From the NCBI GenBank assembly GCA_025927475.1, contig JAICLL010000006.1, positions 1-64,000 of the forward strand: 64,000 nt of DNA, written 5' to 3'. Below the pieces are notes generated by a model. That model did no database searches, was not told the origin of the DNA, and saw only the letters and a list, made by a program, of their open reading frames with translations. This document shows, one piece after another, positions 46,208 to 55,347 of the stretch. Both the position numbers and the translations under genes were made by a program. The DNA comes from Pirellulales bacterium. Its GTDB lineage: Bacteria; Planctomycetota; Planctomycetia; Pirellulales; JAICIG01. The number at the start of each line of letters is the position of its first letter. The stretch's first letter is position 1.

Positions 46208-48216
46208 CGGCCGGCGACGGTGTCGTTCGGCTTTTCCGCAGCCGCTTGCTCGCCGGAATCGGCCGGCGCAATCGCAAACAGGTGCGATTTGTTGGAAACA
46301 TACAACACGTTGTTGGCCACGACCGGCGTGCTGTAGACCGAGTTGCCCATGTCAATCTGGTGCAGCGGCTGGCGCTCGCCGTTGTCGTCTTTCTTCATGG
46401 CCACGTCGGGGTCGGACGACAGACCGAAGATCGACAGCTTGCCCTCTTCGTCGCCCACATAAACCTTGTCGCCCACGATCATGGCCGAACCCCAGGTGGC
46501 CGAGAACAAGTCGAAGGTCCAATGCACCTTGCCGGTCTTGGCGTCGAGGCAGTGAAACAAGCCGCTGAAGTCGGGAATGAACAGCAGGTCGTCTTTAATG
46601 GCCACGGTGCCGCAGGTGCGGTGCATTCTTTCTTCAAAGTCGGCGATGTCGCCGTCGCCGTTCACATCGTATTCGGCATAGTGCCAAATGGCGGCCGAGT
46701 TGGGATTGTCGATGGCCACTTCGCCGTCCTCTTCGACCACGGCCTGCAGCCGCCGCTTGGGCAACACGTGCTTGCGATCGTCGACCTTCACGGCCAGCTC
46801 ACTGCTCACGTCGCCTCGCTTGGTGGGGTCGATGCACCAGAGATGCCCGTTGCCCTCGCCGTGCTCGGGATCTTCACCCACGGCAATGTACACCAGCTTT
46901 TCAAAAATCACCGGCGTGCCGATGATGTGGTTGCGGGTACTCCGCCCGCTGACGCTGTATTTGGCGGTTTTCGGATTGCAGTCAAACTCCCAGAGCAGCT
47001 CCGGCTTGCCGTCGTCGGTGGCTTCGCCGCGGAAGCTGCGCAACCAGCCGTCGCCGCCGCCGAACAGCACCTGCGGCACGCCGTCGATCACCGCGTAGGC
47101 GGGCGACGACCATTGACCGTGCAAGATGTTCTTGCCAGGCGAATTGTCTTGCCAGAGCACTTTGCCCGTGTTTTTGTCAAGGCAGAGAAAGCTGGGGGCG
47201 TCGGGCGAGGGAATGTTGTTGTGTCCTTCGTCAACGCCGTTGGAAGTATTGACAAACAGCAAGTCGCCGGCCGACGTGACCGAGCAACTGCACATGTTGT
47301 GCTGCGAGATCTTCAACTGGCTCATCATGTCGAGATACCAGATGACGTCGGCCTCGTCTTGGTTGTTGTTCGCCTCGGCCTGGAAGGGCCCGTCGTTTTC
47401 GTCATCCTGAAAACCTTCGGTGTCGAGGCAGGCCACCTCGCCGCGGCTGGTGACAAACCACAGGCGGTGTCCTTCGACCAGCGGAGCGCAGCAGATGCCC
47501 TGCAACGGCCAATCGTGGACGCGGCCCGTGGGCAGCTTTTCGCTCGAATGCTGCCAGAGAAAATGTCCGTCGGCTTCGTCGAAGCACAGCAGGCAGCCCA
47601 AGTCGACGTCGGCCGGATAACGCTTCAGGTAGCCGGCGCCGTTGTTGGTGCCGACAAACACCTTGCCATCGGCCACCACCGGGTTTCCGTAACTTTGGCT
47701 GCCCAGCCGGGCGACCCACTTGATGTTGTGCGAGGTCTCGCGTTGCCACTCGCTGTTGTCGCCGATTTCGCCGGGCGACCACTCGGTGGGGATGTTTTTG
47801 CCCACCGGCACATTGTTGCGAATGGGCGAGCCGGCCCATTGGTTCCACTCGCGGTTCGGTTCGCCGGGTTCTCCGCCCGCGGCCTTTTCCCCAACCTCGT
47901 CGGCGGCGTTGGCCGCTTGTTCGTCAGCCGGGGCCTCTTGCGCGGCGGTGTTTTCCGCGGCGGTGTTTTCTTGGGCGGTGTCTGCGGCTTCAGTGGTTTG
48001 GTTATCTGCCCGATCGGCGATCGCGGACTCCGATGCCGCCATGTCAGCATCTGGTGCATCTGCATCCTGGGCAATTGCAGCCTGATCGGGCGCGTTCTGG
48101 GGTGCAGGATTCTGAGCCGCGGGCGGCGACGATTTGGAGCAGCCGGTGTGAACGGCTGCGAAGAGAACCGATGTAAGAACTATTGCAAGAGGAGATCGAA
48201 GCATGATCGCGTGCAT
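46204..48216 (-). CDS. PQQ-like beta-propeller lipoprotein
   Basis: Lipobox-like VHTGC after hydrophobic leader; repeated WxxxG/GKVLWQ-type blades (GKVLWQDNSPGKNILHGQWSSPAYAVIDGVPQVLFGGGDGWLRSF). Confidence 0.9.
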   Translation of the reverse strand: MHAIMLRSPLAIVLTSVLFAAVHTGCSKSSPPAAQNPAPQNAPDQAAIAQDADAPDADMAASESAIADRADNQTTEAADTAQENTAAENTAAQEAPADEQAANAADEVGEKAAGGEPGEPNREWNQWAGSPIRNNVPVGKNIPTEWSPGEIGDNSEWQRETSHNIKWVARLGSQSYGNPVVADGKVFVGTNNGAGYLKRYPADVDLGCLLCFDEADGHFLWQHSSEKLPTGRVHDWPLQGICCAPLVEGHRLWFVTSRGEVACLDTEGFQDDENDGPFQAEANNNQDEADVIWYLDMMSQLKISQHNMCSCSVTSAGDLLFVNTSNGVDEGHNNIPSPDAPSFLCLDKNTGKVLWQDNSPGKNILHGQWSSPAYAVIDGVPQVLFGGGDGWLRSFRGEATDDGKPELLWEFDCNPKTAKYSVSGRSTRNHIIGTPVIFEKLVYIAVGEDPEHGEGNGHLWCIDPTKRGDVSSELAVKVDDRKHVLPKRRLQAVVEEDGEVAIDNPNSAAIWHYAEYDVNGDGDIADFEERMHRTCGTVAIKDDLLFIPDFSGLFHCLDAKTGKVHWTFDLFSATWGSAMIVGDKVYVGDEEGKLSIFGLSSDPDVAMKKDDNGERQPLHQIDMGNSVYSTPVVANNVLYVSNKSHLFAIAPADSGEQAAAEKPNDTVAGR

Positions 48217-48328
48217 TCGTGAGAAACCAAGACACTTTTTCATTTTGACTTTTGCATTTTGCATTTTGACTTTCCCCCTCGGCGGCGTCCCGCCGACAAG
48301 GGCGGGATGACGTCCAATGTCAGCATAC

Positions 48329-48366
48329 GGAACGGCACGGAGTCCGTTCCCTACAGACGTCGAACG
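48329..48366. repeat. Dispersed palindromic repeat GGAACGGCACGGAGTCCGTTCCCTACAGACGTCGAACG
   Basis: Extended similarity to 14921-14970. Confidence 0.9.
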
Positions 48367-48372
48367 TGATAA

Positions 48373-51066
48373 CTACCGGTTCTCCGTGACCGAAAGATTG
48401 TCAATAAAAATCTCGGCATCCTGGGCGTTGCCGAACAGGCCGGGGCTGCCGATCAGGTTGGCCACCTCGTCGACCGCCTCGATCGACCAGTCTTCCGGTT
48501 CGTCTTCGCCGCGCGGCCAGACCTTGCCCTTCAACACCGCCTTGCCCTCTTCGGTCGATGCCTGAAATTTGATCGTGTACCAGGTGTCGTAGTTCCACTT
48601 GAAAGGCACCGTCTTCGAGAACCGATTCAACTCGGACGTCCACGAGCGAATCTGCAACTGCTGCTCAACGCCCATCAGTGAGAGCGTGTAGCGCTGGGCG
48701 ATCACGCCAATGTCGGGCTGCTTGCCGTGGCTGATCGAGCCGCGCACGTCGGCCTGGATGGTATAGTCGTGAAGGTCGGGCTGTCCCATCCAACCCTGAC
48801 TGCGAGTGCCCAGCGGAATGGTGGTGATTTTCACCATCACGCCGTTGCCTTCTGCGCCGCTGCCTTCACTTTCGGGCTTGCCTTGCGAAACGTCAAGACC
48901 CACGTCGCCGTCTTCGCCCGTCCACTTGTAGTCGGCGATGACGCCGGCCTCTTTCACCGCCCGCAGCGCCGGCTCCAGTTCTTTTTTGGCCCCGGCCAGC
49001 GTCTTGACCGATTCGCTCTGGTCGAGTTCCAGATATCGCAGAAAGTTGGTCCAGGTGCGGCGCGGCGTGCGGTCGTTATAGCTGGCCTTGTTCTGGCCGC
49101 TGTTGAGAAACGAACTGGTGAAATAAATGTAGAGCTGCCCGGCCCGCTCTTCTTTTTCTTTGAGCGACTGGAGCAGATCGAAATCGAGGGGAATGTGCCG
49201 ATAGCGGGCGCCCACCCAGGTGACGGGAATTTTTTGATCGGCAAAGTCGAACTTCCAGGGCAGCGGCGGCACGATGCGAATGCGGGCCTTGCCGGTCAGA
49301 TCGCCCACCTTGGCCGTCACCGTGCAGCCCAGGTGCCCGCCGTCTTGGTCGGCGGTGAATTGCCCTTGCTCGTCGATCTTGCCGCCGCCATCGACGTCGA
49401 AGGTCACTTCATCGGCTTTGGCCTCTCTGAGCAACCGTCCGTAGAAGTCGTAAAGCCGCACGGTGTATTGCACCCGCTCGCCCGGCGAAATCAGCGATTC
49501 GACGGGCGACAACTGCACATGCGACGGCTCGTCGCCGGCCGCTTCTCTTTGGGGCTGATCAGGCCGATCCGCAACGCCCGTCTTCGCGCTTGCGTCGCCC
49601 AGGCAATAGAGCGTTTCGGTCGTGGGCAGATAAATCCGGCCATGCGAGACGATGGGCGAGCCGTGGACTTCCTGGCCCTGACCGAAGCGAATCTTGTCGA
49701 TGATCTTTACGCCTTTTTCCGTCGGCTCCAGCACGTGCCAGCCGCTGGTGGTGCAGGCGTAAATCTTGCCGTCGGCATAGAGCAGGCTGGCCCGGGCAAT
49801 CGTGCCGATCAGCCGCTGCTTGGCGATCTGCTTGCCCGTCTTGGTATCGAAGACGTACAGCGGACCCGAGTCGTCGAGGGCATACAGCCGTCCATCGACC
49901 ACCACCGGCGAGCTCTTGCCAATCATGATTTGTTTCTTCGACCAGATCTTGCCGTGTTTCGTGATATCGGTAGGGAGGTTGGGCAAAAGGCCCGCATCGA
50001 GATTGGCGGTGCCGTCGATGGCATACAGGCCGCCCTGCGTATTGTCGTTGATGTTTTCTTCGCTATGGCTCATGTAGACGACGTTGTCCACGACGACCGG
50101 CGTCGTGTTCAGCCCGCGCTGCGAAATATAACAGCTCCAGATCGGGCGACCCGTGCGCGGCTGAAACGCCCACACGCCGCCGTCGCCCGAGCCGAAGACC
50201 ATCGCTGCTTGCCCGCCGAGCATCGTGAGCACCGGCGTGCTGTAAGTGGTGTCGGTCGGTCGCAATCGCGTGCCGTTGAACCAACGCGGCACGCCGGTCC
50301 GCTTGTCGAACGCCACAAAGCGATGGGCGGGCTGGGCCATGTCGCCCCAGCCGATCACCACGGCGTTGATAATCACCAGGTCTTCGAACACGACCGGCAC
50401 GTTGGTCCGCCCGCCGTAGGTGCTCAGGAAGCCATATTCTTCGCTGAGCGAATGCGACCAGATCGTCTCGCCGGTGTCGCCATCGAGGCATTGGAAATAG
50501 TCGCAGACGCCCATGGCGTAGATGCGGCCCGTGGTCGGATCGCCCGCGCAGCACGACCAGCCGAGCCGCTCTTTGGGCACGTCAGAGAGAAACACATTGA
50601 AGCGGTTCTCCCAGAGAATTTCGCCGGTGGCGGCGTCAGCGCAGACCACTTTTTCCTGCTCGCGGGGGGTGCCCGGCTCGTGGCTGCAGATGGTGTAGAG
50701 CTTGCCTCGCATGACGATCGGCGTCGATCGGCTGCCCAGCGCGTCGCTCTTCCAGATGACGTTGTCGCCTTCTTTGCTCCAATGGTCGATCAGGCCAGTC
50801 TCGCGCGAGATGCCGTTTTGCTCGGGCCCGCGCCAGTTGGGCCAGTCGAGCGGGTCGATTTCGGCGGACGAGGCGGCGTCATCCGCTGATTTGTCCTGCC
50901 TCGATTTGTTCTGGTCCGATTTGTCCTGCCCCGATTTATTCTGGCCCGATTTATTCTGGCCATTTGCCGTCTGGCTCAGGCCAAAGGCCAACGCCAGCAT
51001 GACGGGCAAGAGGGTACGAAGCAGAAAGATCTCAGCCGCACGGAAGAAGCTCATGGCAGTCGTCAT
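48373..51066 (-). CDS. PQQ-like beta-propeller outer-membrane-assembly-like repeat protein
   Basis: WPNWRGPEQNGISRETGLIDHWSKEGDNVIWKSDALG; blades with GRLYALDDSGPLYVFDTKTGKQIAKQRL. Confidence 0.92.
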   Translation of the reverse strand: MTTAMSFFRAAEIFLLRTLLPVMLALAFGLSQTANGQNKSGQNKSGQDKSDQNKSRQDKSADDAASSAEIDPLDWPNWRGPEQNGISRETGLIDHWSKEGDNVIWKSDALGSRSTPIVMRGKLYTICSHEPGTPREQEKVVCADAATGEILWENRFNVFLSDVPKERLGWSCCAGDPTTGRIYAMGVCDYFQCLDGDTGETIWSHSLSEEYGFLSTYGGRTNVPVVFEDLVIINAVVIGWGDMAQPAHRFVAFDKRTGVPRWFNGTRLRPTDTTYSTPVLTMLGGQAAMVFGSGDGGVWAFQPRTGRPIWSCYISQRGLNTTPVVVDNVVYMSHSEENINDNTQGGLYAIDGTANLDAGLLPNLPTDITKHGKIWSKKQIMIGKSSPVVVDGRLYALDDSGPLYVFDTKTGKQIAKQRLIGTIARASLLYADGKIYACTTSGWHVLEPTEKGVKIIDKIRFGQGQEVHGSPIVSHGRIYLPTTETLYCLGDASAKTGVADRPDQPQREAAGDEPSHVQLSPVESLISPGERVQYTVRLYDFYGRLLREAKADEVTFDVDGGGKIDEQGQFTADQDGGHLGCTVTAKVGDLTGKARIRIVPPLPWKFDFADQKIPVTWVGARYRHIPLDFDLLQSLKEKEERAGQLYIYFTSSFLNSGQNKASYNDRTPRRTWTNFLRYLELDQSESVKTLAGAKKELEPALRAVKEAGVIADYKWTGEDGDVGLDVSQGKPESEGSGAEGNGVMVKITTIPLGTRSQGWMGQPDLHDYTIQADVRGSISHGKQPDIGVIAQRYTLSLMGVEQQLQIRSWTSELNRFSKTVPFKWNYDTWYTIKFQASTEEGKAVLKGKVWPRGEDEPEDWSIEAVDEVANLIGSPGLFGNAQDAEIFIDNLSVTENR
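50888..50962. repeat. In-frame 15-bp minisatellite (5 units) encoding (GQNKS/GQDKS)n
   Basis: gatttgtcctgcctc/gatttgttctggtcc/gatttgtcctgcccc/gatttattctggccc/gatttattctggcca. Confidence 0.93.
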
Positions 51067-51405
51067 CAAAGGCGGGAGGGACCGGCGCACCGGTTTTGGC
51101 GGGCAAATCACGTCGCTCTAAGATACGCTGCCGCTAGAGGGTTCGGCAAGCGGCCGGGCGATTTTTGATTTTCGAGTTTGGATTTTCGATTTGACTCCGC
51201 GGTGGCTGGGCAGAGCTGGGACGAGTTTGGATTTTCGATTTTCTGCGGTGGCTGGGGCAGAGCCTTGGCCATGCCCCGGCCGGGCAGTTTTGGATTTCCG
51301 GCCGGCAACCACGACATCGCCCTGTGGCATAGCCGCCCCCGGCTGTGCGTCGTCGATGATGCCGGCCCCGCCGAGCCAGCCGGCTGATCCGCAAACTGTG
51401 GAAAG

Positions 51406-51714
51406 TCAGCCGCCGACCCGCAACTGATTGCTCACATCGGCGACGCCCGCGACCGACCGTGCCAGCGTCTCGGCCACGCGCTTGCTCGCCTCGTCGCACA
51501 CGCTGCCCAATAGCGAAACAGTCCTCTGGTCGACCACTACGTCGATCGCCTGGGCGTCGAGATCGGGATGATGCGTCAGTCGGGCGTTGATTTCCATCGC
51601 CAGCCGCGCGTCGGTCGGACTCTTGGCGTCTTGTGCGTCGTGGCGTCCTCTCTGTTCTGCCCGCTGCCGCTCGTCGGTGGTTTTCGGTCGTTCCGCGGGG
51701 TGAATTTCGGCCAT
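51406..51714 (-). CDS. BON-domain protein
   Basis: DARLAMEINARLTHHPDLDAQAIDVVVDQRTVSLLGSVCDEASKRVAETLARSVAGVADVSNQL. Confidence 0.85.
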   Translation of the reverse strand: MAEIHPAERPKTTDERQRAEQRGRHDAQDAKSPTDARLAMEINARLTHHPDLDAQAIDVVVDQRTVSLLGSVCDEASKRVAETLARSVAGVADVSNQLRVGG

Positions 51715-51896
51715 AGTTCGGTGCTCCTTGCTTGCAGGTGTACAAATTGCATTCGAGAAATGAACCAGCTTGGCGGATGGTGCAACGATCGTTCCGGGCA
51801 AGGAGCACTCTATTCCCCGCCTGAGGCGAGCGGATAAGTCGGCTCTATGCTTTACCGGTCGTCCACAATCATCGGTCGCGGCGAGAGAGCCCTTAA

Positions 51897-51972
51897 TGAC
51901 CACGGATGTCACAGATAGGCACAGATAAGAGCCAACTTTGTCTGATCCGTGCCCATCCGTGTTATCCGTGGT
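51897..51972. repeat. Inverted repeat of the (GACCACGGAT...ATCCGTGCCCATCCGTGTTATCCGTGGTC) family
   Basis: Arms gaccacggatgtcacagataggcacagat and atccgtgcccatccgtgttatccgtggtc. Confidence 0.85.
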
Positions 51973-52222
51973 CGCTTTTGGGAAACAAGCCGTCGAGATC
52001 GAATGCCTGGGCATCGGCAAGCCTCTGCTCCAGCCACCGGCCGGCTCGCGGAATGGCGGCTATTTTTCACAAACACCAAGAATTTGCTTGCAATAGGCGA
52101 AGAACCAGCTTACTCTTTCCGCTGTCGGCGGTGCTTGCATCGGCGACGGCCGCCCAGGTACCTGCCCCGCCTGCGGCGGCTTTTTCTTTATTTTATTCTC
52201 TATCTCTGCGAGGACGGGATTC

Positions 52223-52435
52223 ATGCCCACCGGGAAAATCAAAAAGTTGGTCAGCGACAAAGGGTTCGGCTTCATTAAGCCCGACAGCGGACCCGAGGTG
52301 TTCTTTCATCACTCGTCGGTGGCCAACGGCGAGTTCGACAACCTGTCCGAAGGCCAGGACGTGGAGTTTGAGTTGGGCGAGGCCGACCGCAAAGGCGGCA
52401 AAGGCCCGCGCGCCTCGTCGGTCAAGCCGGCTTAG
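52223..52435 (+). CDS. Cold-shock domain protein
   Basis: TGKIKKLVSDKGFGFIKPDSGPEVFFHHSSVANGEFDNLSEGQDVEFELGE. Confidence 0.95.
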   Translation: MPTGKIKKLVSDKGFGFIKPDSGPEVFFHHSSVANGEFDNLSEGQDVEFELGEADRKGGKGPRASSVKPA

Positions 52436-53014
52436 CCCCCCGGCTCAGCCCTCGCGGTGGCGCGGTTTGCCGAGCACTCGATTCGGGCGTGCATGCGCCT
52501 CTCACTGGCTCGATGCGGCGGGCGGGTCGGCTCCGTACAGCCCGATTGCGGCGCCTCCGCCAGAATCGGCCAGTTTTAGTTTCATCGTCCGCTTGCCAAG
52601 CGACTTGCCGTCGCGCTGGCGGTCTTTTTCATAATTATACGCGACCACGGTCCATGCAAGCACTCATCAAGACTCTGCACTTCAGGCAGGCCGTTGCCGT
52701 TTAGATTCAATAGCTTTGGCTTCCTGCCATCGATCGCCGAGCGTTGCCGCGAAGCTTTTGCAACATGGGCTAGCGGTTCTTGGCGAGTCTTTAAGCGGGG
52801 AGAACGGCGAGCGTTTAGGCTAACTCTAGGCGGCGAAGACCAAGTGCGGTCGCTCGAAGAATCGGCGACGAAGCCACTGGGGGCGAAGTGCTGGCGCTGT
52901 TGAGGAAATTCACGGCGGTCGCCAAGATTGACTCTTCAATTCCGAATCTCATGACAGGTACATAAAGAATGAGTCATTTAACTTGAGCGAAACCTGGTGC
53001 TGAAGGAGTAAAAC

Positions 53015-53335
53015 ATGTGGGGTTGGAAAAGCGCCGAGCGGTTGATCGAACCGAGTTTGCCTTTTACTCAGGCCAAAGAAATGCTCACTGCGCAAGGGTT
53101 TCGGCTTCACGCCTCGAATCCACACCACGCTATCTTCAAGAGCGCCGGAACCGAGAACCCGTGGACGACTCTCGCTCCGAACGGTGCAGATATGCCGATC
53201 GAACTCGCACTAGCCGAGGCTCACGGCGGGCTGTACCTGTACTTGCGGTACGAAACGTTCATTCTTTTCGACACGGGCGATCTGAATCGATTCGCCGACG
53301 AAGTCGCGGCCTCTCTTCTACCAGGGCGCGACTGA
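53015..53335 (+). CDS. Hypothetical protein
   Basis: 106-aa ORF with coding-like composition. Confidence 0.6.
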   Translation: MWGWKSAERLIEPSLPFTQAKEMLTAQGFRLHASNPHHAIFKSAGTENPWTTLAPNGADMPIELALAEAHGGLYLYLRYETFILFDTGDLNRFADEVAASLLPGRD

Positions 53336-53521
53336 CGTCCCAACGCGGCGTTGGCAATTCATCAACCGCATAACCAAAGCATCCAGCGCTCTGCCACGCG
53401 AGCGATCTCCGGCCCACGGCGGCGATTAATCCGCTGACACCAGTCGGGCGTGGCGGCGTCCCGCCGCAGCACATGGACGACCGGACTGCGCGGCCGGTTG
53501 CTAAAACAGCGCTCGATCCCA

Positions 53522-53624
53522 GGACGGGGCAGGGAGTATGGGACTCGGAAAATGAGCAACTGCTCGAAGCTTCGCGGCGCCATCTGGAACGCCTTCGCCA
53601 ACACGTTGACGAAGTGAGGACGTA
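53522..53624 (+). pseudogene. Duplicated 3' fragment of the 54109-54312 gene
   Basis: About 103 bp matching 54209-54311 at a constant 687-nt offset with about 3-4 substitutions and no indels; no upstream coding part. Confidence 0.9.
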
Positions 53625-53652
53625 GGGTGGGCCGAGCGCAGCGAGTCCCACC
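53623..53652. repeat. Dispersed hairpin-type repeat GTAGGGTGGGCCGAGCGCAGCGAGTCCCACC
   Basis: GGTGGG...CCCACC arms. Confidence 0.6.
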
Positions 53653-53813
53653 TTCTGGTCGGCATAACACGGCAAGGTGCAATGCGGCCGCAAGCTCCGT
53701 GAGGCAATCACAAAGAGCAAACTCTACGGATGGCGAGCGATCGCACACGATGAGCGTTGGTGATATACTAATACTAACCCTAGTGGCTCGGTATCCATGG
53801 CGGCGACCGTCGA

Positions 53814-54111
53814 ATGCGGGAATTCATAAGCGTCGATCCGGGTGATTTGTATCTGCCACCTAGTCGCGCACAGGGCGCAGATCCGGGCAAACTTGCTCGA
53901 CAGCTTTCACGATACGGTAATTCGCTCGATGGAATGCCGCCGCTGGAAATTGTACGCGGGGAGGACGGTCACCTGCGGATCAACGATGGCGTGACTCGTG
54001 CGACCCGCGCGTCGAAGTTTAAGCCGGGGGAGTTAATTCGGCAGAGGTCATTGACAACCTGCCGAAGGTCGATGTGACCCGTACACCCAAAGTGAAGGAC
54101 GTATTGCCATG
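53814..54111 (+). pseudogene. ParB/Srx-like small protein with apparent 1-nt frameshift near 54038
   Basis: MREFISVDPGDLYLPPSRAQGADPGKLARQLSRYGNSLDGMPPLEIVRGEDGHLRINDGVTRATRASKFKPGELI, then AEVIDNLPKVDVTRTPKVKDVLP-stop in the next frame. Confidence 0.75.
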
Positions 54112-54312
54112 ACACGACAGCGCTCAGAATTACTGGCGGCGATCTCCGACTTGTGTGAGCAATACCCGCATTGGCGATTAGGGCAGTTAGTAGCGAACGT
54201 TGCCGACTGGACGGGCCAGGGAGTATGGGACGCGGAAGATGAGCAACTGCTCGAAGCTTCGCGGCGCCATCTGGAACGCCTTCGCCAACACGTTGACGAA
54301 GTGAGGACGTAA
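54109..54312 (+). CDS. Small conserved hypothetical partner protein of the ParB-like gene
   Basis: MTRQRSELLAAISDLCEQYPHWRLGQLVANVADWTGQGVWDAEDEQLLEASRRHLERL; ATGA overlap with repaired upstream frame. Confidence 0.75.
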   Translation: MTRQRSELLAAISDLCEQYPHWRLGQLVANVADWTGQGVWDAEDEQLLEASRRHLERLRQHVDEVRT

Positions 54313-54324
54313 GGCGGACGCCAC

Positions 54325-55065
54325 TTAATACCCGAACGGGCCGCGCAGCGCGCCGCCCATATAACCGCCGGCGCTGGTGGCGTAATTCAGCCGGCCCGAT
54401 TGCGAAATCACGCGGTCGGGATCGGCGTCGAACAAGCCGTGACCCGGCGTGCCCAGACGATAGTCGTAGGGCGTGGTCATCAGCGTGTTGTGAAAGCGGT
54501 CGATCTGGCGGTGATAGTCGGCGTCGGCCGCGGCGGTCGAGCGCAGGCGGTCGGCGCCGCCCATGGCTTGCCGCCCCACGCGCTCGCGCCAACGATCGAC
54601 GTCGCGGTAACGCTCTGTGGCGTCGCGCGCGGCCGACTCATCATGGTGGCTGCCGAATTGCCGCAGCCGCCATTCCTGATAGGCGCGTGGTCGTTGCGTA
54701 ATCCATTGCTGGCCGTTGAAGAAAGCCCACTGCTGGCTCGGCAGCCAGAACCACCAGATGCCGTTGTGAAACCGGTAGCGCGTCGCCATCTTCGCGGGAT
54801 CGTAATCGCCGGGACGCAAAGGCGCCGGCGGGCCGGGCGCTTGCGCGGCGGTCGGCCGCGCCGGAGCAGCCGCTGGGTGGTGCGGCGGCAAAGCTACCGC
54901 AGGCCGGCTGCGTGATTGCAACGCCGCGCCCGGTTGCGGTTCAGGCGCCGTCGCCGTGGGGCTGCGCGGAGAGACGGCTGCCGGCGGCGCCGCTGCAACC
55001 GGCAAAGCCCCGATGCCAACCAGAACGCCACACGCGATCGACGAAAAAGCTCGGCAGATCATCAT
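54325..55065 (-). CDS. Hypothetical secreted Pro/Ala-rich protein
   Basis: Signal peptide-like start (MMICRAFSSIACGVLVGIGALPVAAAPPAA), uninterrupted ORF. Confidence 0.7.
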   Translation of the reverse strand: MMICRAFSSIACGVLVGIGALPVAAAPPAAVSPRSPTATAPEPQPGAALQSRSRPAVALPPHHPAAAPARPTAAQAPGPPAPLRPGDYDPAKMATRYRFHNGIWWFWLPSQQWAFFNGQQWITQRPRAYQEWRLRQFGSHHDESAARDATERYRDVDRWRERVGRQAMGGADRLRSTAAADADYHRQIDRFHNTLMTTPYDYRLGTPGHGLFDADPDRVISQSGRLNYATSAGGYMGGALRGPFGY

Positions 55066-55212
55066 TCAGCCCTCCGGATCGGCGCCATGAGAAAGCACTA
55101 CTTCTATTATACTCGGCTGGCGCAACCATGCGGCTTGAAACAGATGCGAAAGATAGGCCAAATAGACGAGCGGGGCGTTTTTTCACCAGAATTTGACGAC
55201 GCAAATGCGCTG

Positions 55213-55347
55213 GCCCGGATTATTCACCAGCCCGGGCAGGATGCCTCCCGCGGCGGTCATACACGAGCCCCAAGCGCCAGCGAGGTAATCTCATTGACGG
55301 GCCTCGCTTGCGCTTCGGGTTAATGTGGCCTGATGAACAATCCGGGC
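55213..55347. repeat. Nested inverted-repeat (MITE-like) element
   Basis: Outer arms GCCCGGATTATTCACCAG / CTGATGAACAATCCGGGC; inner arms CAAGCGCCAGCGAGG / CCTCGCTTGCGCTT. Confidence 0.85.

Noticed and set aside
46246-48222. 658-aa plus-strand ORF
   Set aside because: Antisense shadow of PQQ lipoprotein
48727-50889. 720-aa plus-strand ORF
   Set aside because: Antisense shadow of second PQQ protein
51160-51245. T-rich gattttcgagtttggattttcgattt tract as a regulatory site
   Set aside because: Looks like low-complexity repeat sequence between repeat copies; no supporting structure
53362-53510. Minus-strand fragment ...RRDAATPDWCQRINRRRGPEIARVAERWMLWLCG as a possible transposase remnant
   Set aside because: Too short and no catalytic motif recognised; insufficient support
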